This document shows positions 1 through 5,398 of a DNA stretch of 6,071 nucleotides, in pieces. Position numbers and translations under genes: made by a program. The notes under the pieces were generated by a model. The model worked only from the letters and a program-made list of their open reading frames with translations, had not been told where the DNA came from and did not search any database. This stretch comes from DATBIO01 sp036556965 (lineage in GTDB: Bacteria > Acidobacteriota > Vicinamibacteria > Fen-336), in assembly GCA_036556965.1 (NCBI GenBank), contig DATBIO010000145.1:1-6071 (forward strand), given 5' to 3'. Every line of letters starts with the position of its first letter. Position 1 is the first letter of the stretch.

Positions 1-1276
1 CGCGCAGGATGTGTTGCGAGGCATCCCCCTCGCCGGGGTCCCCGATCACCACGAAGCCGAAGTCGCCCGATCGCGTCCCCGGAGGCGTCACCGCGAACGT
101 GGTGGCGCCCGCGCCGGCGGGTCCGGCCACCGCGCGCACCATGGCCTCCCGCCACCGGTCGGTCCGCGCTTCCGCCACGGAGTTCCAGATGCCGGAAGCC
201 CAGTTCTCGGTGTCGAAGAACCAGCTCATGCCCCAGACGGGAACCGTGGCCGCCACCACCGCGGCCAGGGGGAGGCCGGCGGCCAGGCTCCGCCAGAGGG
301 CGGCCGGGATGGAGAACCGCGCCTCGCGCAGCCGCAGCGCCATGCGCAGGCGGTAGCGCAGCCAGGCGGCGGCCAGGCGGTGGCGCGGCCGCCGCCGGTC
401 CCCCTCGACCGAGAGGTACCAGCGCCAGACCATCCGCTCCAGCCAGCGCGTCGAGCCACGCAGCGACAGGGCCACCGGCGCCGCCACCAAGAAGGCGAAC
501 AGGATGGCCAACGCCATGTCGCCGAGCACCGCGATGGCGGGGGCGGCGTACCCGAGCAGCGTCCCGTCGGGCTCCAGGCGCGCGAGGTGGATCGCGAACA
601 GGACGACGAGGAAGGCCAGCGTCCATCCGCGATCGGCGGAGGCGCGCGCCTTCTCCTCGGAGGCGATCTGGGCGAGGAGCCCGTCCGCCTCCGGATGGTC
701 GGCGAGGCCGAGGTCGTCGATGACGCTCCCCGCGGCGTCGTCGGCCGTGCGCACGGGGGTGACGGCCATGGTCCAGGCGATGCCGAACAGGCGGAGCGCG
801 GTGGCCACGGCCACGAGCCAGGTCTCGCTGACCTGGCGGAGGGCCAGGAGCCCGGCCGCCGCGGCCAGGTCGCCCGCTCCCGCCAGCCACGCCACCAGCG
901 CCTGACGTCCCCGGGATCGCCGCGCCGCCACTACCGCGCTCACGCCGTCGACGGCGAACGTGACGGACAGGAGCAGGACGAGGGCGGCGCTGGCGATGTA
1001 CGGCGCGGACAGCACGAGCAGGCCCATGACGAGGCTGATGCCGCCGCTGGTCACGGCGCGCCGCAGGGCCGAGGCATCCGCCCGGCGGACACCGTGCAGG
1101 ATCTCGAGGACACCCCCGAAGGCGAGGAGCACGCCCGCCCGCGTCACCGGCCGCTGGGCGTGGCCCAGCGGGGACAGGAGGGCCAGCAGGCCGAAGACGG
1201 CCACCACCGCGGCGAGGGCGGTGACGGCGGGCGCGCTCGGGCTCGGCGTCCGCCCCAGCAGGGAGCTCAGGCGCAT
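1..1276 (-). CDS. HdeD/DUF308-like membrane protein with C-terminal metallophosphoesterase start (partial)
   Basis: An uninterrupted minus-strand frame of 425 codons runs from ATG at 1276 off the left edge, so the C-terminus is missing. Residues about 16-170 form six hydrophobic segments (near 16-36, 46-62, 76-90, 92-112, 128-145, 152-170) rich in Gly/Ala/Leu, in the style of HdeD/DUF308 membrane proteins. A charged cytoplasmic-looking stretch (175-215) follows, then further membrane segments (218-235, 243-272), an Arg-rich segment (280-320) and one more hydrophobic segment (330-348). After a Trp-rich linker, residues 406-418 read DFGFVVIGDPGEG plus Asp. This fits a beta strand followed by metallophosphoesterase motif I (GDxG, as in purple acid phosphatase-like enzymes). 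The remaining metal-binding motifs would lie outside the window, so catalysis cannot be judged. The start lies 10 nt after the upstream P-loop gene's stop, without a clear Shine-Dalgarno. Membrane topology is well supported; the enzyme assignment is tentative. Confidence 0.62.
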   Translation of the reverse strand, partial: MRLSSLLGRTPSPSAPAVTALAAVVAVFGLLALLSPLGHAQRPVTRAGVLLAFGGVLEILHGVRRADASALRRAVTSGGISLVMGLLVLSAPYIASAALVLLLSVTFAVDGVSAVVAARRSRGRQALVAWLAGAGDLAAAAGLLALRQVSETWLVAVATALRLFGIAWTMAVTPVRTADDAAGSVIDDLGLADHPEADGLLAQIASEEKARASADRGWTLAFLVVLFAIHLARLEPDGTLLGYAAPAIAVLGDMALAILFAFLVAAPVALSLRGSTRWLERMVWRWYLSVEGDRRRPRHRLAAAWLRYRLRMALRLREARFSIPAALWRSLAAGLPLAAVVAATVPVWGMSWFFDTENWASGIWNSVAEARTDRWREAMVRAVAGPAGAGATTFAVTPPGTRSGDFGFVVIGDPGEGDASQHILR

Positions 1277-1286
1277 GCGCTCGGCA

Positions 1287-1838
1287 TCAGAACAGCCGCG
1301 CCATCTCCGGCCGGCGCACCACCACCTCGCGCACGCGGTCGATCCACCCCTCGCGGTTCTCGGCGGGCAGCCGCTCGTGGGGCACCTTCATCTCCTCCAG
1401 GAGCTGGTCCACCAGGGCGTCGATGGAGCGCATGAAGAACTCGTCGGTGTCGCGCACGCCGTCGGCGGCGGCGGCCCCCGCCCCCGCCAGGGGGACCTTG
1501 AAGAGCACCTCGTAGCTCTTCATCCAGTGGGCCACGAAGCGCTCGAAGGGCTTCTGGCGGCCGCAGGCCAGCACCATGTAGGCGTAGTTATCGAGGGCGC
1601 TGCGGTCGCAGACCACCACCTCGTGGTAGGCCGAGGAGCGGATCTCCTCCGCCACCTGGGTCATGAGGATCCAGGTCTGGGCGTCGAGGGAGGTCTTGCG
1701 GTTGATGGGCAGGGGGCTCAGCCGCGCCACCTCCTTCACCATGTCCACGTGCACGCCCTGGCGCTTGAGGAGCGAGGCCAGGTCGTAGCAGAGCGTCGTC
1801 TTGCCGACGCCGTGGGTGCCGATGAAGGCGACCTTCAC
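1287..1838 (-). CDS. NadR/AAA_28-like P-loop ATPase or kinase
   Basis: A 183-residue cytosolic P-loop NTPase. Residues 3-15 give a beta strand and a clean Walker A, GTHGVGKTT (Gly7, Gly10, Gly12, Lys13, Thr14). A hydrophobic strand ending in CDRS (Asp78-Arg79-Ser80) matches the DR motif of NadR-type and deoxynucleoside-kinase-like proteins. Residues 126-135 (DGVRDTDEFF) resemble the lid/substrate loop of AAA_28 (NadR-like) proteins. The length suits a single kinase domain; there is no DNA-binding or adenylyltransferase domain as in full NadR. An Ala/Gly run (118-125) before the lid is probably a flexible loop. The GTG start overlaps the transporter's stop by four bases (GTGA), and no Shine-Dalgarno is seen, so translational coupling is likely. 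The substrate is unknown: a nucleoside or nicotinamide riboside kinase activity is possible, but an ATP-driven regulatory role is equally possible. Fold call is secure; function is not. Confidence 0.85.
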   Translation of the reverse strand: MKVAFIGTHGVGKTTLCYDLASLLKRQGVHVDMVKEVARLSPLPINRKTSLDAQTWILMTQVAEEIRSSAYHEVVVCDRSALDNYAYMVLACGRQKPFERFVAHWMKSYEVLFKVPLAGAGAAAADGVRDTDEFFMRSIDALVDQLLEEMKVPHERLPAENREGWIDRVREVVVRRPEMARLF

Positions 1839-3988
1839 CCGCGCGCCGGCTCGGGCGCGGCGCGCGTGGCCGTGCGGTAGACGAGCCAGGCCACGCCGAG
1901 GAACAGGGCGAAGCCGACCGCCGCCATCACGGAGGGGCCCACGGCCGCCTGGAGGGCGAGCCCGGGCCGGCCCAGGGCCGCGGACAGGCTCTCCACCCAG
2001 GGCTTGGGCCAGCCCAGGAAGGAGAAGGCGAGGCCCATGATGGAGCCGCCCGCCACCAGCCCGGAGCTGTAGAGCACGCCCGGCCCGGCGTCGGACTCGG
2101 CGTCGCTCCCGCGCTTGACGTCCACCAGCTTGCGCGCGAGGCCGCCCAGGAAGACGGGGGTCGTGCTCTCCAGGGGCAGGTACATGCCGACCGCGAAGGC
2201 CAGGGCGGGCACGCCGATGATCTCCATCAGGATGGAGGTGAACACGCCGAGCAGGACCAGGCCCCACGGGAGCTGCTGGGTGAGGATCCCCTTGATGACC
2301 AGGCTCATGAGGGTGGCCTGGGGGGCGGGCGTCTCCGCGGAGCCGATCCCCTCCTGCACGCGGAAGCGGACGGTGCCGTCGTCGGTGACGAGGTATCGGC
2401 CATCGGGGATCCCCTCCACGCCGCCCACGCGCGCCACGCGGTAGCGGCCGCCGTCGGGACCGGCCATCACCTCCGCGTCCGGCGCGGGCCGCACCGCCAC
2501 CGGATAGGCGGCGGCCTGCACTTCGCGCCCGCCGCGGTTGATGAGCTGCAGGGTGCCCCCGATGACGACCACCGAGCTGACCACGCCGACGATGAGCGCG
2601 ACCTGCTGCTTCCAGGGCGTCCCCCCCACCAGGAAGCTGGTCTTCAGGTCCTGGCTGGTGGTGCCGGCGTTGCTGGCCGCGATGCAGACCACGGTGCCGA
2701 TGGCGAGGGCGGCGGCGGTGAAGGCGTGCCCGGTCCACCCCAGGAGCACGAAGATCAGGCAGACGCCCATGAGGGTGGCGATGGCCATCCCGCTCACCGG
2801 GTTGGAGGACGAGCCCAGCTCCCCCGTGATGCGCGAGGAGACCACGGAGAAGAAGAAGCCGAAGACGATGATGGCGAGGGCAGAGATGACGCCCACGCCG
2901 ATCCCCGGCACCGCCTTGAGCTGGGGCAGGAACGACATGAACAGGGCGAGGCCGACGGAGCCGCCGAGGACGAGGGCGATGGGCAGGTCCCGCTCCGTGC
3001 GGCGCTTCTCCTCCGCCCCCCCCGCGCGCGTGAGCCGCAGGTCGCGGAAGGAGGCGCGGAAGCTGTCCACGATGGTGGGCATGGCCTTGACGAGGTTGAT
3101 GATGCCGCCGGCGGCCACCGCTCCCGCCCCGATGTACCGGATGTAGCGGTTCCAGATGTCGCCCGGGGACATCTCCGGGATGAGGGTGGTGGCGGGATAG
3201 AGCGGCGTGGTGCGCCCCTCGCCGAAGAGGGCGATGGCGGGGATGACGACCAGCCAGGAGAGCAGGCCCCCGCCCACCATGATGGCGGAGGACCGGTAGC
3301 CGATGATGTAGCCCACGCCCATCAGCTCCGGGGACATGTCCACGGCCACCTGCCCGGCGCGGTAGCGCGGGATGTGGACCTCGGCCGTGGTGGGCCACAG
3401 GCGCGCGATGAAGCCGAGGAACTTGTAGGCCAGGCCCGCGAAGAGACCGCCGAACACCAGCCGGGCCTGGGTGCCACGCTCCTCGCCCGCCACCAGCACC
3501 TCCGCGGCGGCGGTGCCCTCCGGGTAGGTGAGGACGCCGTGCTCCTTGACGATGAGGTAACGGCGCAGGGGGATCATCATCAGGACGCCGAGCACGCCGC
3601 CGCAGAGGGAGAGGAGCAGGGTGCGCGTCCAGTCCATCTCGAAGCCCAGGAGGACGAGGGCGGGCAGGGTGAAGGCCACGCCGGCGGCGATGGACTCCCC
3701 GGCCGAGCCCGTGGTCTGCACCACCGTGTTCTCGAGGATGGAGGCGCGCCCGCCGATGGCGCGGGACAGGGCGCGGAAGATGGTGATGGAGAGCACGGCG
3801 ATGGGGACGGAGGCGGAGACGGTGAGGCCCACGCGCAGGGCCAGGTAGACCGACGAGGCCCCGAAGACCAGGCCCAGCAGCGAGCCCAGGACCACTGCAC
3901 GCGCCGTGAGCTCCGGGAGCCGCGCCTCGTCGGGGACGTAGGGCTTGAACCCCGGGCGCGCGGCGGGGGGAGAGACGGTCTGGGCCAA
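1835..3988 (-). CDS. OPT-family oligopeptide transporter
   Basis: A polytopic inner-membrane transporter of 717 residues, the normal size for bacterial OPT proteins, which import oligopeptides or metal-chelate compounds by ion coupling. About 15 hydrophobic segments are spread along the chain. Family landmarks (numbered from TTG) include TYPEGTAAAEV (about 154-164), SSNPVSGMAIATL (395-407), ASNAGTTSQDLKTSFLVGGTPWKQQ spanning about 438-462, and MYLPLESTTPVFLGG (602-616). A soluble loop of about 70 residues (487-555) with a DGRYLVTDDG segment is typical of the bacterial branch. The N-terminus is hydrophilic. Two starts compete: GTG at 3994 and TTG at 3988. A GGAGG at 3998-3994 overlaps that GTG but sits 5 nt before the TTG, so TTG is preferred here; an in-frame TAA at 4015 excludes anything longer. 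It is the first gene of the unit with the P-loop and membrane phosphoesterase genes. Substrate not predictable from sequence alone. Confidence 0.95.
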   Translation of the reverse strand: MAQTVSPPAARPGFKPYVPDEARLPELTARAVVLGSLLGLVFGASSVYLALRVGLTVSASVPIAVLSITIFRALSRAIGGRASILENTVVQTTGSAGESIAAGVAFTLPALVLLGFEMDWTRTLLLSLCGGVLGVLMMIPLRRYLIVKEHGVLTYPEGTAAAEVLVAGEERGTQARLVFGGLFAGLAYKFLGFIARLWPTTAEVHIPRYRAGQVAVDMSPELMGVGYIIGYRSSAIMVGGGLLSWLVVIPAIALFGEGRTTPLYPATTLIPEMSPGDIWNRYIRYIGAGAVAAGGIINLVKAMPTIVDSFRASFRDLRLTRAGGAEEKRRTERDLPIALVLGGSVGLALFMSFLPQLKAVPGIGVGVISALAIIVFGFFFSVVSSRITGELGSSSNPVSGMAIATLMGVCLIFVLLGWTGHAFTAAALAIGTVVCIAASNAGTTSQDLKTSFLVGGTPWKQQVALIVGVVSSVVVIGGTLQLINRGGREVQAAAYPVAVRPAPDAEVMAGPDGGRYRVARVGGVEGIPDGRYLVTDDGTVRFRVQEGIGSAETPAPQATLMSLVIKGILTQQLPWGLVLLGVFTSILMEIIGVPALAFAVGMYLPLESTTPVFLGGLARKLVDVKRGSDAESDAGPGVLYSSGLVAGGSIMGLAFSFLGWPKPWVESLSAALGRPGLALQAAVGPSVMAAVGFALFLGVAWLVYRTATRAAPEPARG

Positions 3989-3993
3989 GGACA

Positions 3994-3998
3994 CCTCC
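3994..3998 (-). promoter_or_regulatory. Shine-Dalgarno that decides the transporter start
   Basis: GGAGG on the minus strand. Its last G is the first base of the GTG at 3994, so it cannot serve that codon. The spacing to the TTG at 3988 is 5 nt, which is workable. This supports TTG as the initiation codon of the OPT gene. Confidence 0.6.
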
Positions 3999-4011
3999 GC
4001 GGTGGGGCCGG

Positions 4012-4017
4012 ATTATA
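4012..4017 (-). promoter_or_regulatory. -10 box of the transporter operon promoter
   Basis: A perfect TATAAT on the minus strand, in an otherwise very GC-rich region. Transcription would start near 4003-4005, giving a leader of about 15 nt that contains the GGAGG before the TTG start. No convincing -35 hexamer lies 16-18 nt upstream: the bases there, inside the divergent Fe-S gene, read like AAGAGG. The promoter may therefore need an activator or a different sigma factor. Confidence 0.55.
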
Positions 4018-4019
4018 GT
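4014..4019 (+). promoter_or_regulatory. -10 box for the [2Fe-2S] protein gene, overlapping the divergent -10
   Basis: TATAGT on the plus strand (5 of 6 to TATAAT). It shares bases 4014-4017 with the minus-strand TATAAT. A 7-nt discriminator would place the transcription start at or next to A4027, the A of the ATG, which would make the mRNA leaderless. No Shine-Dalgarno is present upstream of the gene, consistent with this. A -35 match is weak. Confidence 0.45.
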
Positions 4020-4026
4020 GTCGTGG

Positions 4027-4338
4027 ATGGACGACCTCTTCGAGGCGTACACGCGCCTGATTCGCCTCGTCGTCCTCGGGCGCGCCTTCGAGGTGCCGGA
4101 GAACAACCTCCTGCTGCGGCAGCTCCAGTACGTCGCGCCGGAGATCGGATGGGGCCGCTACTGCTGGAACGGCGAGTGCCGCTACTGCGAGATCGAGTAC
4201 ACGCGCGAGGGCGGCGCGCCCACCCCTGCCCTGGCCTGCCGGGTCAAGGGCCTGGAGGGCATGGTCGTCACCCGGGTGGCCGCCGAGATGCGCTACAACC
4301 TGGGCGAGGCCCTGGCCGCTCCCGCCGAGCCGGATTAG
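4027..4338 (+). CDS. Small stand-alone [2Fe-2S] ferredoxin-like protein
   Basis: A 103-residue soluble protein. Residues 10-45 suit the beta-grasp start of a ferredoxin domain (GRAFEVPENNLLLRQLQ). The cluster site is YCWNGECRYC with Cys46, Cys51 and Cys54, and a fourth Cys71 in ACRV, giving C-x4-C-x2-C-x16-C. The tail KGLEGMVVTRVAAEMR resembles the segment after the last cysteine in the N-terminal [2Fe-2S] domain of NuoG and formate dehydrogenases (usually DGM-V-T), so it is probably an electron-transfer or accessory domain encoded alone. No partner oxidoreductase is in the window. An in-frame GTG at 4018 would add three residues but lies inside the putative -10 box; ATG 4027 fits a leaderless transcript. 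It is divergent from the OPT operon and convergent with the next gene. Cluster binding is well supported by the cysteines; the physiological partner is unknown. Confidence 0.8.
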   Translation: MDDLFEAYTRLIRLVVLGRAFEVPENNLLLRQLQYVAPEIGWGRYCWNGECRYCEIEYTREGGAPTPALACRVKGLEGMVVTRVAAEMRYNLGEALAAPAEPD

Positions 4339-4358
4339 GCGCGGGGGCCCGGCGGCTC
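4327..4358. terminator. Possible weak hairpin between convergent genes
   Basis: A 6-bp inverted repeat, GAGCCG (4327-4332) and CGGCTC (4353-4358), spans both stop codons of the converging genes. The loop is 20 nt and GC-rich, and no T-tract follows on either strand, so it is at best a weak bidirectional terminator and could be chance in such GC-rich DNA. Confidence 0.2.
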
Positions 4359-5181
4359 AGGTCTTCACGCGCGAGCGGACCTGCTTCCAGGTGGTCATGA
4401 GGCTGTTGCGCGTCATCTCCAGCCGGCGGGCGTTGAACTCGGTGGCTTCCTTGCCGGACAGGCTCTCCTTGGCCCGCGACACCAGCTTGCGGCAGGTCTG
4501 CATGAGGATGTCGTCCACGTGGCCCTGCTCGCGCAGGCGGTGGAGGTCGTGGCCCAGCTCGATGATGATGCGCTCGAGCTCCATGACGAGGCCCCGCAGG
4601 TCCTCGTCCAGCGGATAGAGGATCTCCTCCGTTCCCTCCGGCGCCTCCTCGGCGGCGCAGGCCGGCTCCAGGACGGGCTCCGGCAGGGCCATCTTCTGCG
4701 CCTTGAGGTCGGCCCAGGCCCGGGAGAACAGGAAGGGGAAGGAGGCGTTGGCATCCTCGAACTCCCGCTTCACGTCCTCCGACCGGGTGTCGTAGTACTG
4801 GCGGATCAGCGCCTTGATCCGCATGACCGTCCGGTCCTCCCACTGCTGGATGACGTCACGCGCCTCCAGGGCGAGGCGCTGGACCTGCTCCTCGATGTAC
4901 CGGTTGTGGGCGGGAGTGCGCTGGTCCTCGAAGTCGTGGTCGCGGCCGTGGATGATGCGCGCCCGCGGCTCGCCGTAGTTCGCATAGATGATGACGTTCA
5001 GCCGCCTGACCTCCCGCTCCGCCACCGGGTCCAGGACGGGGCCCCGGTCCTCCACCTGGACGTGGTAGACCGACCCCGAGGCGGAGACGACGTTGTGGTT
5101 GACTCCGCCGACCTGGCAGAGCCGGCGGTCGAGGGGTCCGTCGGGGGGTCGGGAAGCACCGCCGTCAGGTTTAGAGGACAT
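4357..5181 (-). CDS. Uncharacterised helix-rich protein, divergent from dnaK
   Basis: Encodes 274 residues that I do not assign to a named family. Residues 1-22 are a polar, Pro/Gly-rich, probably disordered tail. Residues 28-82 look beta-rich and well ordered (GSVYHVQVEDRGPV, then LNVIIYANYGEPRARIIHGRDHDF) and read like a conserved core. Residues 85-165 are mostly helical and charged, with a QQWEDRTVMRIKALIRQYY stretch and an aromatic FPFLFSRAW patch (148-156). An acidic linker (168-195) leads to a second helical region (195-272) with coiled-coil-like heptad spacing and a basic C-terminus. There is no signal peptide, membrane segment or obvious catalytic motif. ATG 5181 is chosen because it lies just after a good promoter (start about 5192); an in-frame ATG at 5232 lies upstream of that promoter. 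No Shine-Dalgarno precedes it. It is divergent from dnaK, so a stress-related role is possible but only guilt by association. Confidence 0.78.
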   Translation of the reverse strand: MSSKPDGGASRPPDGPLDRRLCQVGGVNHNVVSASGSVYHVQVEDRGPVLDPVAEREVRRLNVIIYANYGEPRARIIHGRDHDFEDQRTPAHNRYIEEQVQRLALEARDVIQQWEDRTVMRIKALIRQYYDTRSEDVKREFEDANASFPFLFSRAWADLKAQKMALPEPVLEPACAAEEAPEGTEEILYPLDEDLRGLVMELERIIIELGHDLHRLREQGHVDDILMQTCRKLVSRAKESLSGKEATEFNARRLEMTRNSLMTTWKQVRSRVKT

Positions 5182-5198
5182 GGCTCGGCGTCGCGGCG

Positions 5199-5227
5199 AT
5201 TGTAGCAGGACGGATAAGCCTTGTAAA
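5199..5227 (-). promoter_or_regulatory. Sigma70-type promoter of the uncharacterised gene
   Basis: On the minus strand, TTTACA (5227-5222) and TACAAT (5204-5199) are separated by exactly 17 nt, each matching the consensus at 5 of 6 positions. Transcription would begin near 5192, only about 11 nt before the ATG at 5181, leaving a short leader without a Shine-Dalgarno. Confidence 0.7.
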
Positions 5228-5266
5228 GACATTGATTTGGCGTCATTCTACGGGGCCTTCGATGAT

Positions 5267-5309
5267 ATTAGCGTAATAGACTCATATAAAATGCTTGACA
5301 GACGCTAAT
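5267..5309. repeat. Inverted repeat flanking the dnaK -35 region
   Basis: ATTAGCGT (5267-5274) and ACGCTAAT (5302-5309) are perfect 8-bp inverted copies separated by 27 nt, with centres 35 bp apart. The right arm lies in the promoter spacer, the left arm in the AT-rich upstream block. The placement suits a pair of regulator half-sites, but no regulator is known. Confidence 0.45.
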
Positions 5310-5323
5310 GTCTGGCCTATATT
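5295..5323 (+). promoter_or_regulatory. dnaK: Near-consensus promoter of dnaK
   Basis: TTGACA (5295-5300, perfect) and TATATT (5318-5323, 5 of 6) are separated by 17 nt, so transcription should start near 5330, about 69 nt before the dnaK ATG. The -35 also reads CTTGACA (5294-5300), and GCCTATAT (5315-5322) partly resembles a heat-shock sigma -10, so dual recognition by a sigma32-like factor is possible. Confidence 0.8.
5299..5314. repeat. Palindrome in the dnaK promoter spacer
   Basis: CAGAC (5299-5303) and GTCTG (5310-5314) form a perfect inverted repeat around GCTAAT. It overlaps the last two bases of the -35 box and fills most of the spacer, a position where a bound repressor would block RNA polymerase. 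The short arms mean chance cannot be excluded. Confidence 0.4.
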
Positions 5324-5387
5324 CGCACTCGTGCCCCGGGCTCCCTGGTTCGCGGAGGCGCGTTCGGTGACGTCGGAGTGGGCGGAG

Positions 5388-5393
5388 AAGGAG
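5388..5393 (+). promoter_or_regulatory. dnaK: Shine-Dalgarno of dnaK
   Basis: AAGGAG ends 5 nt before the ATG at 5399. It is the strongest ribosome-binding site in the window and fixes the dnaK start; the encoded MSKVIGIDLGTTNS matches the usual DnaK N-terminus exactly. Confidence 0.85.
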
Positions 5394-5398
5394 ACAAG

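Larger units (their letters stand above)
5182..5398. other. Divergent intergenic region upstream of dnaK
   Basis: This non-coding stretch is the only clearly AT-rich part of the window, especially 5199-5325. It holds a promoter for each flanking gene, an AT-rich block at 5262-5292 directly upstream of the dnaK -35 that could act as an UP element, and inverted repeats. The dnaK leader, from about 5330 to 5398, is GC-rich and contains CACTC (5326-5330) and GAGTG (5376-5380), which could pair across the leader. No small open frame with a ribosome-binding site was seen. Confidence 0.7.

Noticed and set aside
1285..1287. ATG overlapping the P-loop gene's stop (TGATG) as the start of the membrane protein gene.
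   Set aside because: That frame stops after six codons; the open frame begins at the ATG of 1276.
11..1435. A 474-codon plus-strand open frame at the left edge.
   Set aside because: Its translation is low-complexity Gly/Arg/His/Gln, antisense to the membrane protein gene, which has coherent hydrophobic segments and a phosphoesterase motif.
2726..4018. A 430-codon plus-strand open frame opposite the transporter gene.
   Set aside because: Composition dominated by Gly, Asp, His, Glu and Arg with no domain; it is antisense to strongly conserved OPT codons.
1287..4106. A 939-codon minus-strand open frame that could be read as one giant protein ending in the P-loop domain.
   Set aside because: Upstream of 1838 it is out of frame with the OPT transporter, whose frame shows clear family motifs. 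Its translation there is low-complexity Arg/Pro/Gly/His, typical of a GC-rich shadow frame. Only the last 183 codons are real.
4519..5205. A 228-codon plus-strand open frame opposite the uncharacterised gene.
   Set aside because: The minus-strand product has balanced composition, ordered motifs and a promoter at the right place; this one is Leu/Val/Asp/Gly-rich and lacks a ribosome-binding site.
5182..5232. An upstream ATG at 5232 extending the uncharacterised protein by 17 residues.
   Set aside because: It lies upstream of the TTTACA/TACAAT promoter, has no Shine-Dalgarno, and the extra residues look like translated non-coding AT-rich DNA.
5267..5309. Full CIRCE operator (TTAGCACTC-N9-GAGTGCTAA) at dnaK.
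   Set aside because: Only the outer TTAGC/GCTAA bases agree, and the arms are much too far apart (27 nt between them, with different inner bases).
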